The notes: generated from the sequence alone by a model not told the origin. A stretch of 64,000 nt of DNA from JAMZMI01 sp963848175 (GCA_963848175.1 CAWKCO010000011.1:248001-312000), one strand, 5' to 3'; shown: positions 37,646-47,180, counted from the stretch's first letter. Numbers and translations are program-made.

Positions 37646-37702
37646 ACTCCATTTATAACTTTCCAACTTTTCTCTTTCAATTTCAATTATCAAGTATCTT
37701 TC

Positions 37703-37733
37703 TTTTCGCCCTTGTTGGTGTTACCACCAACAA
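37703..37733. repeat. Dispersed hairpin repeat (TTGTTGGTG family), copy 1
   Basis: TTGTTGGTG / CACCAACAA 9-bp stem; 37703-37731 matches 47218-47246 at 28 of 29 bases, including the leading TTTTCGCCC. Confidence 0.75.
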
Positions 37734-37823
37734 GCCTTGGTGTCCAGTATAAAACGGATAATTCAATTACTTAAAAAAGCAAACGGTAGGTTCTATAGAT
37801 TATAGAAGTGATTCAGTCTACTT

Positions 37824-37864
37824 CGAGCCGAATAGCAGTTGGAGATAACTCCAACTGCGGCTCG
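37824..37864. repeat. Long bulged hairpin downstream of the RelE-type toxin gene
   Basis: CAGTTGGAG / CTCCAACTG with an ATAA loop, extended after a 5-nt bulge by CGAGCCG / CGGCTCG. Lies 37 bp after the toxin stop (minus strand) and may end both convergent transcripts. Confidence 0.75.
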
Positions 37865-37900
37865 GGATATTTCTATCAAGCCCTTAACCCAAAACATCAA

Positions 37901-38167
37901 TTAAGGAAATATTTTGTAGATATCTTTTCGGTGAGCGACTCTTGCGAACTGAACAACATTACCTTCAACAAACAAACCAATTCTATAATCTCCCGAACGG
38001 ATGCGGAAAGCATCGTCAAACCCTGTCAACTTCTTGACACCTATAAGATCTTCTAAAGCCCCAGCAGATTTCACCAACGCAATGGTATCGGCTATAGATT
38101 TTAGATCCTTTGGCTTTTTGACTTTATCGAGATCCTTACTGAACTTCTTGAGGAAAACAACCTCCAT
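37901..38167 (-). CDS. RelE/ParE-superfamily toxin
   Basis: 88 residues with the family layout: MEVVFLKKFSKDLDKV, the ALEDLIGVKKLTGFDDAFRI segment, RSGDYRIGLFVEGNVVQF and the closing VAHRKDIYKIFP. A ribosome-dependent mRNA nuclease is expected if RelE-like. Start overlaps the antitoxin stop by one base. Confidence 0.85.
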   Translation of the reverse strand: MEVVFLKKFSKDLDKVKKPKDLKSIADTIALVKSAGALEDLIGVKKLTGFDDAFRIRSGDYRIGLFVEGNVVQFARVAHRKDIYKIFP

Positions 38168-38364
38168 TAAGCTCTAAGTTTGGCAATAACTTCTTCTTCA
38201 GAAACAACATCTGAACGGTCAACATCTTTCATCAATAAAGACAACCCCAAATCTTCAGTTTCTTCATCTGAAATTACCTTTGACTGAACACCCAACTTCT
38301 GTAGCAGCTCAGAGATGAACTTTAACTCCTGTGAACTTTTTGGATTGATAACGATCGCACTCAT
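38167..38364 (-). CDS. Antitoxin of the RelE-type pair
   Basis: 65 residues, MSAIVINPKSSQELKFISELLQKLG with an acidic toxin-binding C-terminus (EETEDLGLSLLMKDVDRSDV). Bacteroidota-type short antitoxin with no obvious DNA-binding fold. First gene of the pair. Confidence 0.75.
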   Translation of the reverse strand: MSAIVINPKSSQELKFISELLQKLGVQSKVISDEETEDLGLSLLMKDVDRSDVVSEEEVIAKLRA

Positions 38365-38557
38365 GATTCAAAGATAACTAATCGAAAAGACGGAATCCAA
38401 CATTTTGTATGAAGGTCTTACTTGCTTGATATGAAGAGCGATTCCAAATTTAATTCGCTAGGCCAACGAGTTCAACACCTCATCGTGTCAACCGATTAGT
38501 GTCAAACCAACACTCCCTTTTCAACTTTCCTCTTTCAACTTTCATTTCATCCATTCG

Positions 38558-38950
38558 CTAATCCTTAGACGCTAGCACATCCCTCGTATTCTTCTGCACG
38601 GCAATGGCACCAAACAGCGAAAGCAAAAATGAAAATGCATAAAATCCTTTTTCGCTAGGCAGCAGCGTAGCATTCCACAGTCCTATCACCAGCAACACGA
38701 TAGACAAGAGGGTGGCAAACCAACAAATTCCATAATACAAGTCAGTGACGGGGATGCCCTCAAGTCTGTCACGCACGCTCTTTTGCAAAGACACCACACT
38801 GAATAGCCCGAACATCAGTACGGTGAAGTAATAGCCCTTTTCGTTCAACAACATCTCTGCCCTAAACAAACCTATGAGATAGCCAATTATCCCTGTGCCC
38901 ATAGCCACCCACGAGGCAGCTATAAATGCATTTGAAGTTTTCTGTGTCAT
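38558..38950 (-). CDS. YiaA/YiaB-family inner membrane protein
   Basis: 130 residues from ATG 38950 (upstream frame is not coding-like). Internal duplication of the YiaA unit: GYYFTVLMFGLFSVVSLQKS and GFYAFSFLLSLFGAIAVQKN, each a helix pair preceded by NEKG/SEKG. Function unknown. Divergent from the TetR gene, which may control it. Confidence 0.82.
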   Translation of the reverse strand: MTQKTSNAFIAASWVAMGTGIIGYLIGLFRAEMLLNEKGYYFTVLMFGLFSVVSLQKSVRDRLEGIPVTDLYYGICWFATLLSIVLLVIGLWNATLLPSEKGFYAFSFLLSLFGAIAVQKNTRDVLASKD

Positions 38951-39075
38951 GTGTTTTGTATTTCGTTTCCTAATGTTTATGATTATGGGGTCAAAACTAG
39001 GAGAACCACCAGCGGCGTTATAGACAGGAGTGTACAGAACCTTGTCGTCCGAAATTCGTCGCTGCACCCCGCATC

Positions 39076-39609
39076 ATGGATAACAAGGAAAAATGGATCA
39101 AAACCGGATATGAGCTCTTCGGGGAAATAGGCGCTCTGGCTCTGAACGTAGAGAAATTGTCCAACCTCGTAGGCCTCAATCGCTCAAGCTTCTACCACTA
39201 CTTTGGCGATATGGAGGTGTTTGAGTCTGCTCTGCTTAGGCATCACATAGAGCGATTTAAGCATTTTGGTATGCTGATGAAGGACTACACCGAGTTTGAG
39301 CAGCTCTTTGGCGAGGAGATCATGCAGCACAAAGCAGAGCTAGCTTTCCAAAGAACGTTATTGATCAACCAGACGGTGGCACGCTACAAAGCCTGCTCAG
39401 AAGAATCGCGACAATATACCGAAGCAAAAACCTATGAGCTCTGGACAGCTTACAATAAAAGCGAAAGAGACACCAAAGAAGCCAAAGACCTCTTCCGGGC
39501 GATAAGAGATTTTTATTACATTCATTTTGGCCAGCAACTCAAGGAGCAAGACACCAACCCCAAAGATGTGTTGATACTACTACACAGCTACTTTAATAAG
39601 GGGAAGTGA
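39076..39609 (+). CDS. TetR/AcrR-family transcriptional regulator
   Basis: 177 residues; N-terminal HTH (ALALNVEKLSNLVGLNRSSFYHYFGDMEVFE) has the TetR signature GLNRSSFYHYF. The ligand domain is unassigned. Divergent from the yiaA-like gene across 125 bp. Confidence 0.82.
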   Translation: MDNKEKWIKTGYELFGEIGALALNVEKLSNLVGLNRSSFYHYFGDMEVFESALLRHHIERFKHFGMLMKDYTEFEQLFGEEIMQHKAELAFQRTLLINQTVARYKACSEESRQYTEAKTYELWTAYNKSERDTKEAKDLFRAIRDFYYIHFGQQLKEQDTNPKDVLILLHSYFNKGK

Positions 39610-39654
39610 GTAGTTCTACAACCTAGCTGGCTTGGCAAAATCAAACCTCCAAGT

Positions 39655-41133
39655 TCAATTGACATTCGTCAAATCAGCAATAATTTCCTCGATCTTCTCA
39701 TTGAAGCTATCTATCTCTCCTTGATACTTATTCGTATCCTCTTTGATTGCTTTGTAGATCAATTCATAAGATTGAATACGCAATTGACAATAGGTTTTCA
39801 ATTTTTCGTTTCTCACCTCAATTACCTCGGGCAGGTTCATTTCACTGAAACTGTCAATGAGTTTTATGTTTTCATTCCAATAATAAATCCCTCTTTTTTC
39901 AATCTCATAAAGAAGCTTTTCTGTAGGTGTTTCTTCTGGTAACTCATAAATCTCTAAAGCCATTGATTCCATGGAAATGAATTTCTCCATGGCCTTGTCG
40001 TACGCTACAATATCATTAGGGAGCGATCGAAAAAGCTCAAAAGATGAGATTAAAAGCACCACAACCAAAGCTGCAATTGTGGCGATCTTCAGTGAGAGAT
40101 TCTTGAAATCTTTCAAACTTGGTATGAAAGCATATCCTATAAGAAGACCACTCAACAAACCTCCTACATGAGCCGCATTGTCTATCCCACTATTAGGTTT
40201 TAGTCCATTCAAAAGGTTATATCCTACAAAAAATGCGATACTGGTAAACAAAGCTTTCTTAACCGACTTGTCTAGTAGTTTAGTGGTTAAAAGTGCCAGA
40301 AAAACTCCATACAAACCAAAAATTGCGCCAGAAGCACCTGCACTAATGGTCACATCATGCCACCAGAGACTTGCCAAACTTGCAGCAATGCCTGATATAA
40401 GATAAGCTGCCAAAAATCTACCTTTCCCCAAATACGGTTCTAGCAATAGACCGATGTACAACAATGCATACATGTTTAGAAGTAGGTGCAGTATTCCAAT
40501 ATGAAGAAAAGTAGCTGTGAAAAGCCTCCACCATTGCCCCTCCAATGTGAGTGGTTTAAAATTAGCCCCCCAGTCCAAAAGGCTCTGACTCTCGGGCGTC
40601 ATAATATGCACACCAGACAAAATCATGATAATAAACACACCCACATTCAAATTGATCAATATGGGTGAGACAAAATATCCTTCCGTGGGAGTGAACACTG
40701 ATAAGAAACCAGATATTTTATCCTTTGCTGTGGATGGTGGTCTATTCAGTACGTCATCTTCAGCAGCGATCTTATCCGTTTCTAAAGCCAGAAACTTCTC
40801 TTGTACTTCTTCTTGCGTTATCTGGCCTTTCACCTCTCCTATGGTGGCAATGAGCGTTTCGATGTTTTTCTTGTTTTTACCCCAATCCATCACCTGCGTG
40901 CCTGTGCATTCACTCTTTATTTGGGCAGTTTCCTCTCCGATCTTCACCGTAACCTCTTCACTCCACGAAACCCACGAAAATTTTGTGTAAGCTATAAATC
41001 CTGAATCACTTACAAAACTCACATCCCATCCGAGTTTCTCAGCCGCTGCTACAGCCAATGTCAAAAAATGATTTTTACTTATTTCTTCAAGGGAAAATTC
41101 TTGAACGTGTTTAGGAGAAAAGCCAAATGCCAT
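39655..41133 (-). CDS. Rhomboid-family intramembrane serine protease
   Basis: 492 residues from ATG 41133. A soluble N-terminal domain of about 150 residues precedes six membrane helices. Rhomboid motifs: TATFLHIGILHLLLNMYAL (the HxxxN oxyanion area), catalytic Ser in ISAGASGAIFGLYG (GASG), and catalytic His in NAAHVGGLLSGLLIGY. A cytosolic helical tail of about 120 residues follows. It cleaves membrane proteins within the bilayer; substrate unknown. Confidence 0.9.
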   Translation of the reverse strand: MAFGFSPKHVQEFSLEEISKNHFLTLAVAAAEKLGWDVSFVSDSGFIAYTKFSWVSWSEEVTVKIGEETAQIKSECTGTQVMDWGKNKKNIETLIATIGEVKGQITQEEVQEKFLALETDKIAAEDDVLNRPPSTAKDKISGFLSVFTPTEGYFVSPILINLNVGVFIIMILSGVHIMTPESQSLLDWGANFKPLTLEGQWWRLFTATFLHIGILHLLLNMYALLYIGLLLEPYLGKGRFLAAYLISGIAASLASLWWHDVTISAGASGAIFGLYGVFLALLTTKLLDKSVKKALFTSIAFFVGYNLLNGLKPNSGIDNAAHVGGLLSGLLIGYAFIPSLKDFKNLSLKIATIAALVVVLLISSFELFRSLPNDIVAYDKAMEKFISMESMALEIYELPEETPTEKLLYEIEKRGIYYWNENIKLIDSFSEMNLPEVIEVRNEKLKTYCQLRIQSYELIYKAIKEDTNKYQGEIDSFNEKIEEIIADLTNVN

Positions 41134-41261
41134 AAATAGTTGTTTAGTTAGCAATGAATTGGCTGTGAATATAATGCCAATCTCCATTTCACAAACACTT
41201 ATTACTGCTGATTTACAACTAACAAGCTAATAGGCATGGGTATTAATACAAACCGAGCGCC

Positions 41262-41855
41262 TCAACCCCGCTTCATAAACCACAGCGTAATGCTATTCCC
41301 TTCATCTACCCATTCGTGGTAAATCTCAAAACCATAGCGCTGATACACCAAAACATTGCGCCAGACAGAAGTCTCTAAAAGAATAGGCAATCCCGTCTTT
41401 TCGGCTAGGTCAAAAACCTGTTGTTTGATTTCAAATGCGGCATCTCCACCAGGCTTTTTCACCCCAAAAAACCAAAAATACAAATGAGGAACACCCAAAC
41501 GATGCTTCTTGATATACCCCTCTCGTTTCAACACGCTTAGTAAAGTAGGAATGGAAAGCGATAAAGCGAAACGGATTTCACACCACAATTCCTGAAGGCT
41601 AAAGACTTGGTGCTCCGATTGAAAGATAAGCGCCACACCCTTTTCATTCGAGGATAAATACACCCCATTTCGCACCAAGGCCTTTGTATAAGCATAGGCT
41701 GACAATCGGTGGATTTTTTTGGCTCTATCACCCCCAGCTCCAATGGAAATATTCACACTGGGATTGTTGTCAAAAGCTTGAGCTATGATATCAATGCAGG
41801 TTTCTTTTTGATTGGAAGAGACGAGCCTTTCATTAAGCGAATTTTGTTTTTTCAC
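41262..41855 (-). CDS. GNAT-like N-acetyltransferase
   Basis: 197 residues. ETCIDIIAQAFDNNPSV at the start and PILLETSVWRNVLVYQRYGF (late GNAT helix and strand with YxRYGFE) support the fold. The acetyl-CoA loop R/QxxGxG/A is poorly kept, near GVPHLYFWFFGVKKPGG. Substrate unknown. Confidence 0.6.
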   Translation of the reverse strand: MKKQNSLNERLVSSNQKETCIDIIAQAFDNNPSVNISIGAGGDRAKKIHRLSAYAYTKALVRNGVYLSSNEKGVALIFQSEHQVFSLQELWCEIRFALSLSIPTLLSVLKREGYIKKHRLGVPHLYFWFFGVKKPGGDAAFEIKQQVFDLAEKTGLPILLETSVWRNVLVYQRYGFEIYHEWVDEGNSITLWFMKRG

Positions 41856-41975
41856 TTTCGAAAATAGTGATTTACAAACTTTGCGATAGCCATTTGAGTA
41901 AATTAATGCCCCGCTCTAGTGAGCACCCATCGTTTCACAATTAAAAATTCCACCACCTATTAAGACCATAGTCAA

Positions 41976-42017
41976 TTCTCTAAATCCTCTCCTCCTCATT
42001 AAGAAAGCTTGTTTTCT
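41976..42017. repeat. 42-bp direct repeat, left copy (duplicate of the racemase-like gene's 3' end)
   Basis: Identical over 42 bp to 42513-42554. On the minus strand it codes KQAFLNEEERI and a stop, i.e. the last residues of the racemase-like gene, but is detached from it. Confidence 0.95.
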
Positions 42018-42024
42018 TAGCGTG

Positions 42025-42408
42025 CTATTTTATCCAACCTTTTTTCCTTGCCGCTCTGGACATTATGACCATCATGAGACCAATCAATACAAAGATGATT
42101 GGATAAATAAATCGATAAGGAGTTGATACCCATTCCCAATAAATAAAAATCACATAACTCTGGTGTATGAACATTGCGAAGAAGGATATCACAAACCCTA
42201 GATAAGCAGATGACTTTTTCAATAACAAAAAAATGGACGCTAGAAATCCGGTCAGTCCGGCAATTCCTAATCCTAATGTAGCCCCAGAAAGGGCATTTCC
42301 CCATTGACATTCTTTCATAATGAAACTCAGCACTGAATTCGTATACCAGAGAGCTGCAACGACGGAGACTATCCAGTACCATACTGGTGGTTTTACTTTT
42401 TCATCCAT
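42025..42408 (-). CDS. Four-helix membrane protein of unknown function
   Basis: 127 residues: WYWIVSVVAALWYTNSVLSF, GLGIAGLTGFLASIFLLL, SAYLGFVISFFAMFI and FIYPIIFVLIGLMMVIMS are membrane helices; ends RAARKKGWIK. Resembles small DoxX-like or sugar-transporter-like Bacteroidota proteins but no motif is decisive. It lies exactly between the two 42-bp direct repeats, so it looks inserted. Confidence 0.6.
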   Translation of the reverse strand: MDEKVKPPVWYWIVSVVAALWYTNSVLSFIMKECQWGNALSGATLGLGIAGLTGFLASIFLLLKKSSAYLGFVISFFAMFIHQSYVIFIYWEWVSTPYRFIYPIIFVLIGLMMVIMSRAARKKGWIK

Positions 42409-42512
42409 TGTGATGTGTTCGATTAAAATTTATTTAAAGAACTAAAAAATGCACAAAAAAGTACATCTATGCTACCAGAGATTGACTTTGATCAACCCCA
42501 ACTCAAAATCTC

Positions 42513-42554
42513 TTCTCTAAATCCTCTCCTCCTCATTAAGAAAGCTTGTTTTCT
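42513..42554. repeat. 42-bp direct repeat, right copy (true 3' end of the racemase-like gene)
   Basis: Identical to 41976-42017; covers the last 11 codons, the stop and 4 bases beyond. Confidence 0.95.
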
Positions 42555-44037
42555 GATTTTGGGTATTGAATGTGCGCATAAGCTCATATACCGTGGGTAT
42601 CTGTACTTCAAATCGCTGAAGGATATCCACAGAGATATTGGCGCGACTAAATGGTACAACTTTCACATATTCCTGAATTTGGCCAGCCTTTCTTCCATAT
42701 TTATAAGCATAAGGAAAACCACCACCTTCAGAAATTTGGCAGTTGGGATTGTCGACATTGGGCACGCTGATATAAAATTCGCTTTGCGTGATATCACCCG
42801 TGGGGTTCATTAACGCTCCTTCATTCAAATAGGCATAAAGTTCCTTTGCCGTATTGATAGCAGGATCAATCAAGACAATGTTCTCGACCATATTCTTACG
42901 GTAGACGTATGCTCCATCCCGCGACTGATAATTGTAGAGTTCGCCAAGTACTTGTCCGATTTCCTTGCTCAAATAAGGGTAATGCGTACATCCAAGAATG
43001 ATGCTTTTCAGCTGATTGTCAGTACCAGATTTTCTGATTTGCTCTAGCAAACTCACCAAATGGTAACGCACATAGTTCTCTGCATCGTTGATCTGCATGA
43101 TAGAGCAGTCCACAGGAGAGGCGGCATCACAAAGCATCTTTCCATGGTCAAAGTCAAAATTGTAAACATCCAACAAGGTTTTATCGATCACATTAGACCC
43201 TTGAAGGCCTGGGCCTTTATAAGCATCGCGAGGCTCCTTTAGCCCTTTTACAAAATAATCTGTGTCTTCATCTACCGCTTCGGCAATGCCCACTCCACCT
43301 TGCTCAAACACTTCAATCTTACCTACATATCCCAAGTCCTTCGCAAATCGTTCGATGGTATTTCTATATCCCTTAGAGCTGACCGTTCCTGCGGTAGCCA
43401 TCACACCTACAATGGCATTTTCATCTTTATTGATCCTTTCGAGCGCTCCCCGCACACCAGCATCTATCACGCCTATTACTTTGATATTGGCATTGGCCTG
43501 ACTCAAAAAATCTTCGATATGGGATTTGCCATAAGCAGTAGCCGTGTTACATGCCACCACAATGACCTTTACAGGTTGCTTATCATTCTCAAAGGTGGTA
43601 GATACACGCTTGGCGTAGTACTTATCTCCAAGTAAAAACTGAGCATCTTTGATGATGTGCTCCTGAAGCAAATCCAATTTGTTCTCCGCCGAATAATTGC
43701 CATAAGGCATGTTGGCTTGATCGCCTAAATAAATGAATTGTTCCTTTTCAAAATCCAATCTCCCATCGGCTAGCTGACCGCCAGTTTCATTGTCATATTC
43801 ATCAAAATCCACAATCGCTTTGAGTACAGTGAGTCCACCTATTCCCGAATCAAACACCCCTACTGGAAGCTGCTTGCGCTCTTGAGGGTAATTCTCGAAA
43901 TCAATAAAATAGAAGCTGTCACGATCTTCAATGATGGTTTGTGCAATATCCTTGCTTGGTGTTTCGGATGTTTTGTTTGGCTGGCAGCTGCTTATCAAAA
44001 GTGCTATGGCCAAAGCAATCCCATTCAATGATTTCAT
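42517..44037 (-). CDS. Lipoprotein-anchored glutamate racemase-like protein
   Basis: 506 residues from ATG 44037; MKSLNGIALAIALLISSC is a lipoprotein signal (Cys18). The rest follows MurI: VGVFDSGIGGLTVL, IVVACNTATAYGKS (first catalytic Cys) and IILGCTHYPYLSKEI (second Cys), but is nearly twice MurI's 270 residues because of inserts (DEDTDYFVKGLKEPRDAY; MLCDAASPVDCSIM). Both catalytic Cys are kept. A periplasmic or surface location means it is not the cytoplasmic peptidoglycan racemase; it may act on free D/L-amino acids outside the cell. Its last bases are duplicated at 41976. Confidence 0.78.
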   Translation of the reverse strand: MKSLNGIALAIALLISSCQPNKTSETPSKDIAQTIIEDRDSFYFIDFENYPQERKQLPVGVFDSGIGGLTVLKAIVDFDEYDNETGGQLADGRLDFEKEQFIYLGDQANMPYGNYSAENKLDLLQEHIIKDAQFLLGDKYYAKRVSTTFENDKQPVKVIVVACNTATAYGKSHIEDFLSQANANIKVIGVIDAGVRGALERINKDENAIVGVMATAGTVSSKGYRNTIERFAKDLGYVGKIEVFEQGGVGIAEAVDEDTDYFVKGLKEPRDAYKGPGLQGSNVIDKTLLDVYNFDFDHGKMLCDAASPVDCSIMQINDAENYVRYHLVSLLEQIRKSGTDNQLKSIILGCTHYPYLSKEIGQVLGELYNYQSRDGAYVYRKNMVENIVLIDPAINTAKELYAYLNEGALMNPTGDITQSEFYISVPNVDNPNCQISEGGGFPYAYKYGRKAGQIQEYVKVVPFSRANISVDILQRFEVQIPTVYELMRTFNTQNQKTSFLNEEERI

Positions 44038-44173
44038 AACGTTGGTTTTAAAATGAGGAGTAAAAAATAACCAATAAAGACATGCTTCAGTTTGTAAGTT
44101 AAAAGTAAAAAAACGCATTAGCAGCATCGGTTACAGGATCGGTGAAAAACGACGGCTAAACATGATACTGGAA

Positions 44174-44977
44174 TTATTTCACCAAGTATCGTCTCAAAAG
44201 CCATAGGTACAAACCTGGAAAAAATTGCTTCATTGTAAAAATTACTGTGGCGAAAAAAGGAAACCGCAAATAAAGCTTATTGGAGTGAAGGTGCTTCAAA
44301 ATCAATTTAGCAGCGCCTTCACTGTCTAATTTTGCGTTGTTCACCACTCTGTTGGCAGATAGTAAAACGTCATCTGTCCCTTTACTCTGAGACAAAATAT
44401 TGGACTGAAAAAAAGTAGGTGTCACGCACATCACGTGTACGCCAAAAGGCGCAAATTCATGCGCCAAACTTTCGGACAGAGAAATAACACCCGCCTTGGT
44501 CACATTATATGGACTCATATTGGGCAAGTTGGCATATCCTGCCGCACTCGCCATGTTCACGATCACACCGCTAGATTGCTTTTGCATAGCTCCATACACA
44601 AAATAACATCCAGCTATCACCGACTTAAGATTGATATCTATGATCCAGTCCCAGTTCGCAAGCGAATAATCTTTGAATCGAACACCTTCTCCAACTCCTG
44701 CATTGTTGATCATCACATCCACACCATTATATCTTTGAATAAATGTAGAAACAACACGCTCAAATTCTATTGTGTTTGTAATATCTACTTGCTCAGATGA
44801 CAGTTTTTTAAATGAAACGGCAAGCACTTTGAGCTTATCTATATTCAAATCGATCCCTAACACATTCCAATCATTGCGTAGCAACACAGCGATCATTTCC
44901 AACCCCACGCCACTATTGGCACCTGTAATTATTGCGCGTTTGTTGGGGTATTTTTCATTGAGCTTGGACAATTGCAT
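44174..44977 (-). CDS. Short-chain dehydrogenase/reductase
   Basis: 267 residues. AIITGANSGVGLEM (cofactor loop), NNAGVGEGVRF, Ser in VNMASAAGYANLP and YNVTKAGV (Tyr/Lys). A hydrophobic C-terminus (FFATVIFTMKQFFPGLYLWLLRRYL) suggests membrane association, as in lipid-linked SDRs. Substrate unknown. Confidence 0.87.
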   Translation of the reverse strand: MQLSKLNEKYPNKRAIITGANSGVGLEMIAVLLRNDWNVLGIDLNIDKLKVLAVSFKKLSSEQVDITNTIEFERVVSTFIQRYNGVDVMINNAGVGEGVRFKDYSLANWDWIIDINLKSVIAGCYFVYGAMQKQSSGVIVNMASAAGYANLPNMSPYNVTKAGVISLSESLAHEFAPFGVHVMCVTPTFFQSNILSQSKGTDDVLLSANRVVNNAKLDSEGAAKLILKHLHSNKLYLRFPFFATVIFTMKQFFPGLYLWLLRRYLVK

Positions 44978-45149
44978 CTATACAGCTGATTTAGTTAGGT
45001 TGCAATGCTAAATAAACACAATTAATCTTCACTACTAACCCTGATCAGATCTCGAACAGGGTGCACAAATGATCAACTACTTACTGCGAAATTGAAAACT
45101 CGGAGTTGATTAAAACACACGTGGCTTTCGTTCTTTATATTTTGGCCAC

Positions 45150-47180
45150 ATGATAAGATTGACAAAACACCATTCTTCAAAAAATCTAAGAATATTAGTC
45201 CTAGGGTTTCTAGTTCTAGGCGCATGCAATGTGGTTGCCAAGGGTTTCTATGTGAGTCCGTCGGGCAATGATGAAAGCGATGGCCTCACGGCAAATTCCG
45301 CCTGGGCATCTATCGCAAAAGTAAATAGCTATGCATCCACAACACATTTTATCGCCGGAGACACTATTCACTTTGAAGGCGGGCAGACTTTCGATGGTAA
45401 AATATATCTCAACTCAGCCAACTCAGGCAGTGAGCTATCGCCTGTCGTGATAACTTCATATGGTATAGACAGAGCAACTATACGAAGCACCAAAGACGTT
45501 TCCACATTTTATGGATATAATGTCTCTTTCATTGAGATTAGAAATATCAATTTTATTGGAATCGGTACTGGTTCGACTGAAAGCGGTATTGAAATTTATG
45601 GCGATAGTAGTTTTGGTTCAGAAAGCATTCCGCATCTTTATATTGATAGCGTTGAAGTGAGTGGCTTCAGAAGAGGAATTTTAATCGGCGCTTGGGATGG
45701 AAAGCACGGCTACAAAGACATTAGAATTACTAACGTGAGAGCTCATGACAATAATAGCACGGGTATTTTCGTATATGGCCAAAGAAAGGACGCTCATCAT
45801 GACCTCCTAATTCAAGACTGCATTGCTTATAACAATACTGGCAAACCTGGCGAGCAAGGCAATGGCATACTGGTAAATGGTGTGCAAAATGGCTTGATTG
45901 AGCATTGTATTGCTTATAATAACGGCGCAAATGGCTCTGGGGGTGTAGGCATTTGGACGTATGGCGCGGATAGCATCACTATTCAATACTCTGAATCCTA
46001 TAGCAACAGAACCTCTGGTAGTGCTGATGGAGGCGGCTTTGATATTGACGGGGGCGTCACCAACTCCATCATTCAGTATTGCTACTCGCATGACAATGAT
46101 GGCGCTGGCTATTTACTGGCACAATACGATAAGGCCAAAGAGGAGTATGGCCTTTTGGAAAACAACATCATCCGATACAATATCTCGCAGAACGATGCGC
46201 GTAAAAACAATTATGGAGGCATTATGTTCTGGGGACACAATGCTACTGACCTTGTAGGTGCCAATCAAGTGTACAACAACACCGTATTCATGGGCGGCAC
46301 TGCCACTTACGGAACCCCGTCATGCGTTCGCTTTTTAGATGGGAATTTTTCGGGAATAAAAATGTGGAACAATTTATTGATTGCAGATAAATCTAGCCGT
46401 CTAATTAATTCAGATTATTCTTTGACCAAGGATAAAGCACTTTTTCAATCCAACAATTATTGGACGATGGACGATACGCCCTTTAAAATCATCTGGGGTT
46501 GGGAGCATACTTCACTCTCATCTTGGATGTCAAGTGCCGCTGGTCAAGAAAAACTTGGAGACTCAATCATAGCATGGACAAAAGACCCATTGCTTAACGC
46601 ACCGGGGCAGGGACAAACGCTGAACGACACTTATATGCTTACGTCCCTTGATGCCTATAGGCTAGACGAGAAATCTCCTTTAAGAGACGCAGGCCTAGAC
46701 CTGACCGCTTCGCCATTTAATCTTAATATTGGTTTGCATGACTATTATGGTCAAAGCATACCTGTAGGTTTGGGCTATGCCATTGGCGCTTTCGATGGAA
46801 TAGGTGGAAATGAAGTCGAGGAGGAAGAGGAAGAGGAAGAGGAAGAGGAAGAGGAAGAGGAAGAGGAAGAGGAAGAGGAAGAGGAAGAGGAAGAGGAAGA
46901 GGAAGAGGAAGAGCCCGTCCTAAGTTTTGAGCAAAATGAAAAAGCGCTCTTGATCTCACCCAACCCAGCCAAGAATCAAATCAAAATAATTGGTCTTGAC
47001 CAAAACCAAACGTATTCTTGGGCGATTTACAATTTACTTGGACAAAAAACGCTTGAGGGAAAAGATAACCTCTCGAAAACAGGCATCAATATTTCAACCT
47101 TACCTGAAGGAACTTTCATATTCATCGCCAATGAATGGAAAACGACCTTTATTAAATCTTCGGAAATTCAAAGAAAATAA
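45150..47180 (+). CDS. Secreted right-handed beta-helix protein with poly-glutamate linker and T9SS domain
   Basis: 676 residues. Signal peptide (LVLGFLVLGACNVVAKG), then a pectate-lyase-like beta-helix from FYVSPSGNDESDGLTANSAW with repeated coils (IEIRNINFIG, DLLIQDCIAYNNTG, GLIEHCIAYNNG, SIIQYCYSHDNDG). Residues 557-588 are 32 consecutive glutamates. The tail is a T9SS sorting domain (SPNPAKNQIKI, WAIYNLLGQKTLEG, LPEGTFIFIANEW). A polysaccharide lyase or epimerase role is possible; catalytic residues were not identified. Confidence 0.82.
   Translation: MIRLTKHHSSKNLRILVLGFLVLGACNVVAKGFYVSPSGNDESDGLTANSAWASIAKVNSYASTTHFIAGDTIHFEGGQTFDGKIYLNSANSGSELSPVVITSYGIDRATIRSTKDVSTFYGYNVSFIEIRNINFIGIGTGSTESGIEIYGDSSFGSESIPHLYIDSVEVSGFRRGILIGAWDGKHGYKDIRITNVRAHDNNSTGIFVYGQRKDAHHDLLIQDCIAYNNTGKPGEQGNGILVNGVQNGLIEHCIAYNNGANGSGGVGIWTYGADSITIQYSESYSNRTSGSADGGGFDIDGGVTNSIIQYCYSHDNDGAGYLLAQYDKAKEEYGLLENNIIRYNISQNDARKNNYGGIMFWGHNATDLVGANQVYNNTVFMGGTATYGTPSCVRFLDGNFSGIKMWNNLLIADKSSRLINSDYSLTKDKALFQSNNYWTMDDTPFKIIWGWEHTSLSSWMSSAAGQEKLGDSIIAWTKDPLLNAPGQGQTLNDTYMLTSLDAYRLDEKSPLRDAGLDLTASPFNLNIGLHDYYGQSIPVGLGYAIGAFDGIGGNEVEEEEEEEEEEEEEEEEEEEEEEEEEEEEEEEEPVLSFEQNEKALLISPNPAKNQIKIIGLDQNQTYSWAIYNLLGQKTLEGKDNLSKTGINISTLPEGTFIFIANEWKTTFIKSSEIQRK
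46818..46913. repeat. Hexanucleotide microsatellite GAGGAA coding 32 glutamates
   Basis: Nearly pure (GAGGAA)n, 96 bp, all in frame, between the beta-helix and the sorting domain. The reverse strand gives spurious Ser- or Leu/Pro-rich ORFs. Confidence 0.97.

Noticed and set aside
46723..46972. Minus-strand Ser-rich and Leu/Pro-rich ORFs
   Set aside because: Shadows of the GAGGAA microsatellite within the beta-helix gene.
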